NCBI RefSeq assembly: GCF_014145675.1
Contig: NZ_JACGZW010000003.1
Coordinates: 248,001 to 312,000, forward strand
Origin: Amycolatopsis dendrobii
GTDB taxonomy: Bacteria > Actinomycetota > Actinomycetes > Mycobacteriales > Pseudonocardiaceae
Reading direction: 5' to 3'
DNA: 64,000 nucleotides
Shown one piece after another: positions 49,785-58,695 of the stretch. Each line of letters begins with the position of its first letter. Position 1 is the first letter of the stretch. The translations under genes were made by a program, and so were the position numbers. A model generated the notes under the pieces. That model saw only the letters and a program-made list of their open reading frames with translations, did no database searches and had not been told where the DNA came from.

Positions 49785-50863
49785 AGCGAGTGCACCAGGT
49801 CGACGACCCGCTTCAGCACCTCCGGGTCGACGCCCGGCAGCACGCCGTGGCCGAGGTTGAAGACGTGCCCGCGAGCGGCGCGGCCCTCTTCGACGATCCG
49901 GCGCACCTCGGCCTCCAGGACCGGCCACGACGCGTACAGCAACGCCGGGTCGAGGTTGCCCTGCACCGACACGTTGCCGCCGAGCCGGTGGACCGCGACG
50001 TCGAGCGGGATCCGCCAGTCGACGCCGACCACGTCCGCGCCCGCCTCGCGCATCGCGCCGAGCAGCTCGCCGGTGCCGACGCCGAAATGGATCCGCGGCA
50101 CGCCGTACTCCCCGGCCACGGCCAGCACCCGGGTCGAATGCGGCAGCACGAACTCGCGGTAGTCGCGCTCGGACAGCGCACCGGCCCACGAGTCGAACAA
50201 CTGCACCGCGTCGACGCCCGCCTCGAGCTGGGCGCGCAGGAACGTGGCGGCGATGTCGGCGAGGCGCGCGGCGAGGTCGTGCCAGACCTCGGGCTGCGAG
50301 TGCATCAAGGCCTTGGTGTGCTCGTGGTTGCGGCTCGGGCCGCCCTCGATCAGGTAGCTGGCCAGCGTGAACGGCGCGCCGGCGAACCCGATCAGCGGGG
50401 TTTCGCCGAGCCGCTCCACCAGCAGCCGGACGCCCTCGGCGACCTTCCCGACCTGCTCCGGTTCGAGCTTCGGCAGAGCGCGCACGGCGTCCGCGTCGCG
50501 CACCGGCGAGGCCACGACCGGGCCGGTGCCGGGGACGATGTCGATGTCGACGCCCGCCGCCTTGAGCGGGACCACGATGTCGCTGAACAGGATCGCCGCG
50601 TCGACGCCCAGCCTGCGGACCGGCTGCATCGTGATCTCGGCGAGCATCTCCGGGTCGAAGCACGCGTCGAGCATCGGCACGCCCTCGCGCAGCGCGCGGT
50701 ACTCCGGCAGCGAGCGGCCTGCCTGGCGCATGAACCACACGGGAACGTGCGCGGGCCGCTCCCCGCGCGCGGCGGCGAGGAAAGCCGAGCCGGGCAGAGC
50801 GCGACGGGGCGAAACGGACGGGGCGCCGACGGGCGCGGACGAAACCTGAGGCACGAACCCCAT
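49781..50863 (-). CDS. hemE: Uroporphyrinogen decarboxylase
   Basis: 360 residues. Decarboxylates uroporphyrinogen III to coproporphyrinogen III. Signatures: [19 protein letters not shown] (URO-D signature 1), [38 protein letters not shown] (signature 2) and the C-terminal [22 protein letters not shown] 50863 gives a 20-residue Ser/Pro-rich N-terminal extension. It is the first gene of the hemE-hemG-hemQ-CaiB operon. Its promoter should lie in the gene-poor region upstream. Confidence 0.96.
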   Translation of the reverse strand: MGFVPQVSSAPVGAPSVSPRRALPGSAFLAAARGERPAHVPVWFMRQAGRSLPEYRALREGVPMLDACFDPEMLAEITMQPVRRLGVDAAILFSDIVVPLKAAGVDIDIVPGTGPVVASPVRDADAVRALPKLEPEQVGKVAEGVRLLVERLGETPLIGFAGAPFTLASYLIEGGPSRNHEHTKALMHSQPEVWHDLAARLADIAATFLRAQLEAGVDAVQLFDSWAGALSERDYREFVLPHSTRVLAVAGEYGVPRIHFGVGTGELLGAMREAGADVVGVDWRIPLDVAVHRLGGNVSVQGNLDPALLYASWPVLEAEVRRIVEEGRAARGHVFNLGHGVLPGVDPEVLKRVVDLVHSL

Positions 50864-51604
50864 GGTCCCACGCGGGCCCGGCAGTCCCGGGCCGCCCCGT
50901 GCCCAACGAGCCACAACCCGGTTTTCGCGGCAGCGGCATTCCCACGGCCCGCTTCGGATTCGGTGCCCTCCACCGGATCGCAGTGCCGCATTCGTTGCGT
51001 GTCGCGTCGGCCGCGGCGTTCGTTGCCTCCGGCGCACCCGGCACGGCGTTGGCTCGCCGAGTCCCGTCATGCACCCGAAGCGGCGTCGGGCGCACAGGAC
51101 GGAAGAAGAAGAAGGCGAGGCGTGACTGGACGGACGGCGGGGCAGAACTGCGGCGGTCATCGAGGCGAGAGCAAGGCGGAGTGGGCAACGAGACAGCGGG
51201 GCAAAGCGGAGTGTGCAGTGAGGCCGGCTGGGCAAGACCGGGCGGACAGCGGGGCTGCGGCGCGACGACGGAGTGGACAGCGACCCGGCACGACAAGGCG
51301 GCAGGCGAGGCGCGACGGTTCTCCCCGGGCTCGCCACTCAGAGGCCTAGAGCGGCTGCCCAGGGCCACGCCGCCATCGCCTCGCGCAGCGCGCCCGAACG
51401 CACGGAGTCTCGTGAGTGTTTATGCCGGTTAGAACCGGCATAAACACTCACGAAGGGAGCGGAGCCGAGTGCCCCGCGGAGCAAGCGTGCGGCGCAGTGG
51501 AGCGCGTGGGGCATTGGCCAGCCGAGCCGTCCCGCGGGTCGCGGGTGGGTCTCGCTCGGCGCGCCTGCGTCCGCAACCGGGTGTTGCCGCCCTACAGTCG
51601 GAGC
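50864..51604. other. 740-bp intergenic region between divergent hemE and DUF3000 genes
   Basis: Open frames cross it, but they are low-complexity and have no family likeness. The only notable element is a perfect 20-2-20 inverted repeat at 51411-51452. The hemE promoter is expected within the first 150 bp. TACAGT at 51593-51598 looks like the -10 of the DUF3000 gene. Confidence 0.6.
51411..51452. repeat. Perfect 20-2-20 inverted repeat
   Basis: CGTGAGTGTTTATGCCGGTT (51411-51430), then AG, then its exact reverse complement (51433-51452). The AT content of the arms is unlike the surrounding sequence. There is no T-run, and no gene ends close by on either strand. It may be a dispersed repetitive palindrome or a protein site. 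See findings. Confidence 0.85.
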
Positions 51605-52168
51605 GTGACCGCGATGACGCCAGTGCCCGAGCTCTTCCGCGAAGCCGTCGCGGCGCTGCAAGCCGTCCGGCCGCGCCCGGAGATCCGGCTGGAGACGATG
51701 CGTGCGCCGCAGCGGCTCGCGCCGTGGTCCTATGCGTTGAGCTGCGAGGTCTCCGGCCCCGCGGACGTGCTCGCGTCCGGCAGGCTGGTGCTGCTGCACG
51801 ACCCGGACGGCCAGGAGGGCTGGGACGGCGTGCTGCGGCTGGTCATGTACGTCCGCGCCGAACTCGACCGCGAGCTGGCCACGGATCCGTTCCTTCCCGC
51901 GGTCGGCTGGTCGTGGCTCACCGACGCGCTGGAGGCCTCCGGGGCGTCGTGGAAGGCGCTCGGCGGCACCGTCACCGAGACGTCCTCGGCCCGGTTCGGC
52001 GACATCTCCGGTCCCGCCCGCACGGACGACCTCGAACTGCGGGCGTCCTGGACCCCGACCGACGCCGCGCTCGGGCCGCACGGGCTGGCGTTCTGCCAGG
52101 TGATGGCGAGCGTCGTGGGGCTGCCTCCGGTGGGCGTCACGCTGTTCGAGCAGCGGCAGAGCTCCTGA
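51605..52168 (+). CDS. DUF3000 family protein
   Basis: 187 residues. LFREAVAALQAVRPRPEIRL, RMAPQRLAPWSYALS-like and VVGLPPVGVTLFEQRQ ending are characteristic of DUF3000, a cytosolic actinobacterial family of unknown function usually found next to RNase D and a response regulator, as here. TACAGT lies exactly 6 nt before GTG 51605, suggesting a leaderless transcript. ATG 51614 is a second possible start. Confidence 0.9.
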   Translation: MTAMTPVPELFREAVAALQAVRPRPEIRLETMRAPQRLAPWSYALSCEVSGPADVLASGRLVLLHDPDGQEGWDGVLRLVMYVRAELDRELATDPFLPAVGWSWLTDALEASGASWKALGGTVTETSSARFGDISGPARTDDLELRASWTPTDAALGPHGLAFCQVMASVVGLPPVGVTLFEQRQSS

Positions 52169-52840
52169 TTTCCTAAGTTCACCCGGTCGGGCAGCGTCTT
52201 CGCGGCGCTTGCACGCGCACGAACGCGCCTTCCCGGGCGGATCCGGGCCCTCGCGGCGCTCCGCGGGGATCTTCGGCGGGGCGTCCGGGCGTCCGCGGCC
52301 GACCGTCCATCGTGGACTGCAGGCGGCACTGCTCCGGATGCCGCACGTTCGTGGCCGGGCGTGATCACAGGCAGTGAACCCCCGGTAACCAGCTTCGACG
52401 CGGTCGCGGACCCCTTCCCGGCGCTTCCGGCGAGGCGCGGGCGAGCGGGCAGGATGCGCGGCAAAACGTGAAAGAAAATGATCTTGCCCCGGCCGGGGCG
52501 CATTTCCGGGCCCGGACCGTCGGGACGGCAGCCCGGCTCCGCAAGCACCCGCAGGTGCACGGGCCATCTGCACGCCCGTTTCGTTGCCGGTAACTCAGGT
52601 GCATCGCAGCCCGGTCGCCAGTCGTTAACAAGACTCCGATCGTTAGTCCGATCGTGTTACAACGACCTCGCTGAGTGACGAACTGTTTCGGATAGATACC
52701 CATTCGATCCCCCCGCAACGGCGTCCGGACGGCTACAGTGCCTGGGACGACACCACTTTCGGTCTAAAGCTGGCGCGGCTGAACGGCCGAAGGTCCCGGT
52801 GCCGGTCGGGGGGCACGACCGACTCCAGGGAGGTAGTGAC
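52169..52840. other. 670-bp intergenic region upstream of the response regulator
   Basis: No convincing gene. Between 52600 and 52720 the sequence turns markedly AT-richer than its surroundings. It contains two direct copies of TCCGATCGT 12 bp apart (52636-52644 and 52648-52656), a candidate operator pair upstream of the response regulator. A TACAGT hexamer near 52734 may be part of a promoter. No riboswitch was recognised. Confidence 0.55.
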
Positions 52841-53557
52841 GTGGCTACCGTCGGCTTATCTCAGGCCGTCCGATCCACGCCAGCCGGCGCCTTGCCGGCG
52901 AGCATGGTTCCGCACCCGCGGGAAGAGCTTTTTTCCGTGTTGGTGGTCGATGACCACCCGCTGTTGAGGGAGGCAATCGCAGCACGACTCGCACAAATGG
53001 GTGCGGGCACCGTCCACGAAGCCGCCACGGTGGCCGAGGCGAGGGCGCGAGCACAGGCCACCGGCCCGTGCGACCTGGCGATCCTCGATCTCGGACTGCC
53101 GGACGGCAGCGGCATCGAGCTGGTTACGGAACTCCGTAGCCACGGCTGGCCGCGCGTGGTGGTCCTGGCATCCTCCGACGACCCGTACGCGGTGCGCTCC
53201 GCGTTCCAGGCCGGAGCTCAGGCGTACCTGCTGAAGTCGGCGTCGCCGGTGGTGGTCACCGACGGCGTGCGCCGGGTTCTCGAAGGCGGCGTTTACGCCG
53301 ACCCGAGCGTGGCCCCGGTCCTGGCGACCGGCACGCGAGTGGCGGGCACCGACAACACCCCGCGCGAGCTGTCGGCTCGCGAGGTGGAGGTGCTCCAGCT
53401 CGTCGCGGACGGGCAGTCGAACAAGGAGATCGGGGAGGAGCTTTCCCTCTCCGCGCTCACCGTCAAATCCCACCTGTCCCGCATCGGGCGCAAGCTCGGC
53501 ACGGGCGACCGGGCGCAGATGGTCGCGCTGGCGATGCGAGCCGGCGTGATCCGCTGA
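52841..53557 (+). CDS. NarL/FixJ (LuxR-type) response regulator, no partner kinase nearby
   Basis: 238 residues. Receiver domain with acidic pocket SVLVVDDHPLLREAIAARL, phospho-acceptor in LAILDLGLPDGSGIEL, Ser/Thr switch in VVVLASSDDPYAV and Lys in AYLLKSASP, so it looks phosphorylatable. C-terminal LuxR helix-turn-helix is LSAREVEVLQLVADGQSNKE and LSALTVKSHLSRIGRKLGTG. The 30-residue N-terminal extension (VATVGLSQAVRSTPAGALPA) is extra. GTG 52841 has CAGGGAGGTAGTGAC upstream, an excellent site. No histidine kinase lies in the window. Confidence 0.93.
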   Translation: MATVGLSQAVRSTPAGALPASMVPHPREELFSVLVVDDHPLLREAIAARLAQMGAGTVHEAATVAEARARAQATGPCDLAILDLGLPDGSGIELVTELRSHGWPRVVVLASSDDPYAVRSAFQAGAQAYLLKSASPVVVTDGVRRVLEGGVYADPSVAPVLATGTRVAGTDNTPRELSAREVEVLQLVADGQSNKEIGEELSLSALTVKSHLSRIGRKLGTGDRAQMVALAMRAGVIR

Positions 53558-53628
53558 CGACGACGAACCACGTCCCTGCGGGGCGGGCGGACCAGGCGCG
53601 GTCCACCCGTCCCGTAGGGTCGTCGGAC

Positions 53629-54900
53629 ATGGGAACTGCACAGGCGGACGGAGCGCGGACCGGAGACGAGACCACCGAGAACTCCGGGGCCTCCCGAACG
53701 CCGGTGCTGCTCAGGGAACCGGCGGAAGGCACCCCTCCGGTCGTGGCCGATCCCGACGCGCTCGCCGAGGCGTGCGCGCGGCTCGCCGCGGGCACGGGTG
53801 CCGTCGCCGTCGACACCGAGCGGGCTTCGGGCTACCGCTACTGGCCGAAGGCCTATCTCGTCCAGCTGCGCCGCGAAGGCTCCGGCACGGTGCTGATCGA
53901 TCCGATCGCGCTCGCCGACGACCTCGCCCCGCTGCGGGACGTCCTCAACGACACCGAATGGGTGCTGCACGCCGCGTCCCAGGATCTGCCGTGCCTGGCG
54001 GAACTGGACCTGCGGCCGCGATCGCTGTTCGACACCGAACTGGCCGGGCGGCTGGCCGGGTACGAACGCGTCGCGCTGGGCACGCTGGTAGAGCTGCTGC
54101 TCGGGTACACGCTCGAGAAGGGGCACAGCGCCGCGGACTGGTCGAAGCGTCCGCTGCCGATCGACTGGCTCAACTACGCCGCGCTCGACGTCGAACTGCT
54201 CAACGAACTGCGCGCGAAACTCGAGACCGAACTGGCCGCTCAGGGCAAGCTGGAGTGGGCGCAGCAGGAGTTCGAGGCGGTGCGCACCGCTCCCCCGCCC
54301 GCGCCGCGGGCCGAACCGTGGCGCCGGACGTCCGGGGTGCACAAGATCCGCAGCCCGCGCGGCCTCGCCGCGGTGCGGGAGATGTGGCAGGCCCGCGACG
54401 AACTGGCCCGCAAACGCGACCGCGCGCCGAGCCGGATCCTGCCTGACAGCGCGATCGTCAACGCGGTGACGTCGGACCCGAAGACAGTCGAGGAGTTGCA
54501 GGCGCTGCCGGTGTTCAGCGGACGCGTGCAGCGCAAATACACGGCCAGCTGGCTGCGGCACCTCCAGGCGGCCAAGGCGTTGCCGGCGAGCGAGCTGCCG
54601 AGCCCGAGCCAGCCGTCCGACGGTCCGCCGCCGGTGAACCGCTGGGCCGACAAGGACCCCGACGCCGCCGCCCGGCTCGCCGCCGCGCGTGCCGCTTTGG
54701 CCGCGATCGCGGAGGACCGCAAGCTGCCGGTGGAGAACCTCCTGCTGCCGGATTTGGTCCGGCGCACCTGCTGGCGTCCCCCGGCCGACCTCGCGGAGGA
54801 CTCGGTCGCGGACGCGCTGCGGGCGGGCGGGGCGCGGCCGTGGCAGGTGGAGCTGACCGCGGCGGCGCTGAGCAAGGCGTTGCACAGCACGGCTTCCTGA
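53629..54900 (+). CDS. Ribonuclease D (DEDD exonuclease with HRDC domain)
   Basis: 423 residues. 3'-5' exonuclease of the DEDDy class: ExoI VAVDTERASGYRY (Asp, Glu), ExoII WVLHAASQDLPCLAEL (Asp), ExoIII NYAALDVELLNELRAKLE (Tyr, Asp). A C-terminal HRDC-like part follows (HKIRSPRGLAAVREMWQARD, then ARAALAAIAEDRKLPVENLL). Processes tRNA and other stable RNA 3' ends. The first 25 residues are acidic and unconserved. ATG 53629 has TAGGGT 8 nt upstream and lies 71 nt after the response regulator stop. Confidence 0.94.
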   Translation: MGTAQADGARTGDETTENSGASRTPVLLREPAEGTPPVVADPDALAEACARLAAGTGAVAVDTERASGYRYWPKAYLVQLRREGSGTVLIDPIALADDLAPLRDVLNDTEWVLHAASQDLPCLAELDLRPRSLFDTELAGRLAGYERVALGTLVELLLGYTLEKGHSAADWSKRPLPIDWLNYAALDVELLNELRAKLETELAAQGKLEWAQQEFEAVRTAPPPAPRAEPWRRTSGVHKIRSPRGLAAVREMWQARDELARKRDRAPSRILPDSAIVNAVTSDPKTVEELQALPVFSGRVQRKYTASWLRHLQAAKALPASELPSPSQPSDGPPPVNRWADKDPDAAARLAAARAALAAIAEDRKLPVENLLLPDLVRRTCWRPPADLAEDSVADALRAGGARPWQVELTAAALSKALHSTAS

Positions 54901-54943
54901 CCCGGGCCGGTGGTTCAGACCTCTAGCTGAGGTTGAGACCCCG

Positions 54944-55708
54944 TCACAAACGGCGGCGTGCCGGTCGGCGGTATCCGAGCGACCGCGCCACGCCGGTGGC
55001 TGTGGTGACCACCGCGGGCACCAGATGGGCCACCGAGGTCGTCTCCCGGCGGCCCACGACCGCGACCGCCGCGGTAACGCGGGAGGAAGCGTCTCGGATC
55101 GGGGCGGCGACGGCGACCGCGTCGTCGGCGAGCTGGCGGTCGGCGACGCAGTAGCCGGTGCGGGCGATGTCGGCGAGTTCGGCGCGCAGGGTCTCCGGGT
55201 CGGTCGTGGTGTGCGTTGTTTCCGCCGGGATCGGGCTGGTCAGCGCGGATTCGCGGGTATCCGCGGCGGCGTGCGCGAGCAGGACGCGGCCGGTGGCGGT
55301 GGTGGTCGCGGGAAGGCGGCTGCCGGTCGTGGTCAGGATGCCGACCGAGCGGTGTCCGGCCAGCCTGGCCAGGAACACGACGTCGGTTCCGTCCAGCACG
55401 GACAGGTGCACGTTTTCGCCGGTCGCGTCGAACAGGTCGCCGAGGTACGGCAGCGCGATTTCGCGGATCGACGCCCTGGCCAGCGACAGCGAGCCCAGCT
55501 CCCACAGTTTCAGGCCGAGGTGATAGCCGCCGTGTTCGTCGCGGGCCAGCGCTCCCCATTCGGCCAGTTCGCCGACCAGGCGGTGCGCCGTGCTCAACGG
55601 CAGGCGCGCGGACTGGGCGATTTCGGTCAGGGAAAGGACCGGCGTCCGCGGGCTGAAGCAGTCCAGCACCGACAGCAGCCGCGCCGCCGCGGTGGGTCTG
55701 GCTTCCAT
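54944..55708 (-). CDS. IclR family transcriptional regulator
   Basis: 254 residues. N-terminal winged helix (ARLLSVLDCFSPRTPVLSLT, EIAQSARLPLSTAHRLVGEL, YHLGLKLWELG) and C-terminal ligand-binding domain (ENVHLSVLDGTDVVFLARLA, GRVLLAHAAADTRESAL, VAAPIRDASSRVTAAVAVVG). It faces away from the dehydrogenase cluster that starts at 55760, with a 51-bp shared promoter region, so it is probably the local regulator of those three genes. The ligand is unknown. Confidence 0.94.
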   Translation of the reverse strand: MEARPTAAARLLSVLDCFSPRTPVLSLTEIAQSARLPLSTAHRLVGELAEWGALARDEHGGYHLGLKLWELGSLSLARASIREIALPYLGDLFDATGENVHLSVLDGTDVVFLARLAGHRSVGILTTTGSRLPATTTATGRVLLAHAAADTRESALTSPIPAETTHTTTDPETLRAELADIARTGYCVADRQLADDAVAVAAPIRDASSRVTAAVAVVGRRETTSVAHLVPAVVTTATGVARSLGYRRPARRRL

Positions 55709-55759
55709 GTGGCGGAAGTCTGATTGAGGCCGGGCCGCGACGCAAGCGACACTGCGGGC

Positions 55760-56542
55760 GTGGGTCGGCCAAACGAGGAACGCACCGAGTCGGTTTTGAT
55801 CACCGGGGCGGGATCGGGTCTCGGGCTGGGAGCGGGATTGACGCTCGCCGCGCGGGGACACCGGGTGTTCGCCACCGTCGAACGGGACGACCAGATCGAG
55901 CCGGTCCGGACGGCGTTCGCCGAACGCGGGCTCGCCGCGGAGGTCTCCCGGCTTGATCTGCTCGACCCGGCTGATCGCGAGGCAGCGGCGGCGCTCGACG
56001 CGTCGGTTCTGCTCAACAATGCCGGATTCGGCGCGGAAGGACCGCTTCTGCGTACGGATTCCGCAGTGGTCCGGAAGACGTTCGAGGTCAACGTCTTCGG
56101 CACGCTGGAGCTGACGCGGCTGGTCTCCGACCGGCTCGTCGCCGCCGGGCGGGGCGGACGGATCGTGTTCGTGACGTCGGTGGCCGGGCTGTTCGTCGCT
56201 CCCGGCGCGGGCCCGTACGGGGCGAGCAAGTCCGCCCTCGAAGCCATGGCACAGGCGGTGCGCCAGGAACTGCGGCCGCACGGCATCGAAGTCCGGGTCG
56301 TCGAGCCCGGGCCGTTTTCCACGGGGTTCAACGAAAAACTCGTCGAGAACGCACCTGCCTCGGACCACGACTTTTCGGATTTCCTCGCCATGCAGCGCGA
56401 TCCGGAGCCGGCGATCGAGACCATCGCGCGGGTGGCGGTCGAATCCGGGCCGTACCGGACGATCGTGCCGGGCGAGTTCGGCCGGATCGTGCGCGAACAG
56501 CAAGATCGGCTGTGGGCCGAGACCGACCTCGTCGACCCGTGA
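55760..56542 (+). CDS. SDR family oxidoreductase
   Basis: 260 residues, classical short-chain dehydrogenase. Cofactor motif VLITGAGSGLGLGAGLTLAA (TGxxxGxG), VLLNNAGFGAEGPL (NNAG), and the catalytic set Ser in VFVTSVAGLFVAPG with YGASKSALEAMAQAV (Y-x3-K). The C-terminal part and length suit a ketoreductase type. GTG 55760 has GACACT 6 nt upstream and no ribosome site. A TTG at 55724 would extend it by 12 residues. The substrate is not known; the IclR-linked cluster suggests catabolism. Confidence 0.92.
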   Translation: MGRPNEERTESVLITGAGSGLGLGAGLTLAARGHRVFATVERDDQIEPVRTAFAERGLAAEVSRLDLLDPADREAAAALDASVLLNNAGFGAEGPLLRTDSAVVRKTFEVNVFGTLELTRLVSDRLVAAGRGGRIVFVTSVAGLFVAPGAGPYGASKSALEAMAQAVRQELRPHGIEVRVVEPGPFSTGFNEKLVENAPASDHDFSDFLAMQRDPEPAIETIARVAVESGPYRTIVPGEFGRIVREQQDRLWAETDLVDP

Positions 56543-56589
56543 GAAAGTGCGGTCGGCGCGAGAAGAACACCAGTACGAGACAGGAGCAC

Positions 56590-57702
56590 ATGACAGTGAA
56601 GATCGCGGTTCTCGGGGGCGGGCACGGTTCCTGGGCCACGGTGGCGGAACTCGCCGAGCACGGCCACGAAGTGCGCTGGTGGCGGCGGAACGCCGAGGCG
56701 CTGGAAGCGGTGCGCGCGACCGGAGCGGTGGGCGTCCGGGACTACCGGGGTTCCCGATCGGTGCCGGTGGGCGACGGCGCCGGGGAGATCAACCCGGTGA
56801 CGGACCTCGCCGAGGCGGTGCGCGACGCGGCTCTGGTCGTGCTCCCGCTGCCGTCGACCACGCACGACGACCTGGCTCCCCGGCTCGCCCCGCTGCTGGC
56901 CGAGGGCCAGGTGGTGTTCCTGCCGCCGGGCACGTTCGGTTCGATGGTGTTCGCCAAGGCCGTCGCGGCGGCGGGCGGGAGCTCGGAGATCGCGTTCGCC
57001 GAAGCCGGGACGCTGCCGTATCTCGCCCGCCGGCACGGGGACGCGGAAGTGGTGATCAGCGGGTACGCGACCCGGCTGCCGACCGGGGTTTTCCCGCTGC
57101 GGCTGGCGGAAAGCGCGTTCAAGACGCTGCGCGAGGCGTACCCGAGCGTCGAGGACGCGGGCGACGGGCTCAGCGGTGCCCTGATGAACGCGGGTCCGAT
57201 CATCCACCCGCCGCTGATCACGATGAACGCCGGTCCGCTGGAGCATTTCGCCGCCTGGGACATCCACAACGAGGGCACACAGCCGTCGATCCGGAGCGTC
57301 ACCGACGCGCTGGACGCCGAGCGGGTCGCGCTGCGCGAAGCGTTCGGCTACGGCGCGCCGCACTTCCCGCTGGCCGACCACTACGCCACCGACGGCGAAG
57401 AATGGATGTACGGCCGCTCGGCGCACGAAAGGCTCACCGACAGCGGCGACTGGCGCGAGAAGATCGACCTCCACACGCATCGCTACATGGTGGAAGACAC
57501 CCGGCTCGGGCTGTCGCTGCTGGTGTCCGCGGGCCGGTTCGCCGGGGTGCCGACGCCGGTCGCGGAAGGATTGCTGGCGTTGGGTTCCGCCATCACCGGC
57601 CGCGATTTCTACGCCGAGGGCCGGACCTTCGAGAACCTCGGCCTGGCGGATCTCGACCGCGCCGGGCTGACCAAGCTGCTGCAGGACGGAGTCCAGTCGT
57701 GA
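56590..57702 (+). CDS. Octopine/nopaline dehydrogenase family protein
   Basis: 370 residues. N-terminal NAD(P)-binding fold VKIAVLGGGHGSWATVAELA with HEVRWWRRN, and an opine-dehydrogenase C-terminal domain: GALMNAGPIIHPPLITMNAG, HFAAWDIHNEGTQPSIRSVT, VEDTRLGLSLLVSAGRFAGV. Opine dehydrogenases reductively couple an amino acid and a 2-oxo acid, or run backwards in catabolism. The neighbours (SDR, 3-hydroxyacyl-CoA dehydrogenase-like, IclR) suggest a catabolic use here. ATG 56590 has an AGGAG site 5 nt upstream. The stop overlaps the next start (GTGA). Confidence 0.9.
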   Translation: MTVKIAVLGGGHGSWATVAELAEHGHEVRWWRRNAEALEAVRATGAVGVRDYRGSRSVPVGDGAGEINPVTDLAEAVRDAALVVLPLPSTTHDDLAPRLAPLLAEGQVVFLPPGTFGSMVFAKAVAAAGGSSEIAFAEAGTLPYLARRHGDAEVVISGYATRLPTGVFPLRLAESAFKTLREAYPSVEDAGDGLSGALMNAGPIIHPPLITMNAGPLEHFAAWDIHNEGTQPSIRSVTDALDAERVALREAFGYGAPHFPLADHYATDGEEWMYGRSAHERLTDSGDWREKIDLHTHRYMVEDTRLGLSLLVSAGRFAGVPTPVAEGLLALGSAITGRDFYAEGRTFENLGLADLDRAGLTKLLQDGVQS

Positions 57703-58658
57703 TCGCCATCGTCGGCGCCGGGCGGATGGGCGAGGGCATCGCGCTGGCCTTCCTCGCGGCGGGACATCCGGTGCTGCTCGCGGACGTCAAGGACCGCACC
57801 GAGGAAGAACGCCAGCTCCGGCGCGACGAGGTGCGCAAGCGCCTCGCCGACCGGCTGCGCGCGATGTTCGGCCACGCGGACGCGCTGGAAAGCCTGACGC
57901 TGGGCGACCGTTCGGCGAAGGAGCTCGCGGACGCGACCGTGGTGTTCGAGGCCGTGCCGGAGGTCATGGACGTCAAGCGCGAGGTGTTCGGCTGGCTCGG
58001 CTCGCAGGTGCCGGAGTCGGCGGTGCTGGCCTCGACGACGTCGACCTTCCTGGTCACGCAGATCGCGGAGCTCGCCGACCGGCCGGAGCGGGTCGTCAAC
58101 GCGCACTGGCTCAACCCGGCCGAGCTGATGCCGCTGGTCGAGGTCAGCCGGAGCGACGCCACCGACCCGGCCGCGGTCGACCGGCTCGTGGAACTGCTGC
58201 GCGAAATCGGCAAGGTGCCGGTGGTGTGCGGGCCTGCCGCCGGCTACATCGTGCCGCGGCTGCAGGCGCTGCTCATGAACGAGGCGGCGCGGATGGTCGA
58301 GGAAGGCGTGGCCGGACCCGCCGAGATCGACCTCGCGGTCCGCGCCGGGCTCGGGCCGCGGTTTTCGGTGCTGGGCCCGCTGGAATTCATCGACTGGGGC
58401 GGCGGCGACATCCTGTACTACGCCTCGCGCTACCTGACCGGCGAACTCGGCGAGCGGTTCCGGGCGCCCGCGATCGTCGAGGAGAACATGACCGGGCAGC
58501 GGCGCGGTCTCCAGGACGGGGCCGGGTTCTACCGCTTCGACACGGCCGGGGTCCCGGACTACCGGGCGGCGCGGATGCGGGAGTTCGAGGACATTTTCCG
58601 GTTGCGGGAACCGCATTTGCGAGACGGGACGCCGGTTCCGGAGCGTCCACAGGAGTGA
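57699..58658 (+). CDS. 3-hydroxyacyl-CoA dehydrogenase-like NAD enzyme
   Basis: 319 residues. Rossmann motif IAIVGAGRMGEGIALAFLAA, VVFEAVPEVMDVKREVFGWL, ASTTSTFLVTQIAEL, catalytic His/Asn region VVNAHWLNPAELMPLVEVSR, and a single C-terminal domain (GYIVPRLQALLMNEAARMVE, GLGPRFSVLGPLEFIDWGGG). Family members include 3-hydroxybutyryl-CoA, L-carnitine and L-gulonate dehydrogenases. FIDWGGGDILYYA is unusual for a fatty-acid type, so the substrate may be a small hydroxy acid. It is coupled to the opine-type gene before it. A terminator follows. Confidence 0.9.
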   Translation: MIAIVGAGRMGEGIALAFLAAGHPVLLADVKDRTEEERQLRRDEVRKRLADRLRAMFGHADALESLTLGDRSAKELADATVVFEAVPEVMDVKREVFGWLGSQVPESAVLASTTSTFLVTQIAELADRPERVVNAHWLNPAELMPLVEVSRSDATDPAAVDRLVELLREIGKVPVVCGPAAGYIVPRLQALLMNEAARMVEEGVAGPAEIDLAVRAGLGPRFSVLGPLEFIDWGGGDILYYASRYLTGELGERFRAPAIVEENMTGQRRGLQDGAGFYRFDTAGVPDYRAARMREFEDIFRLREPHLRDGTPVPERPQE

Positions 58659-58669
58659 CTTTCGGTTGG

Positions 58670-58695
58670 CGGCCGCGGGTTCAGGCCCGCGGCCG
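58670..58695. terminator. Shared hairpin between convergent genes
   Basis: CGGCCGCGGG (58670-58679) pairs perfectly with CCCGCGGCCG (58686-58695) over a 6-nt loop. It lies between the end of the 3-hydroxyacyl-CoA dehydrogenase-like gene (+) and the TPR gene (-). Without a T-run, efficiency is uncertain. Confidence 0.6.
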
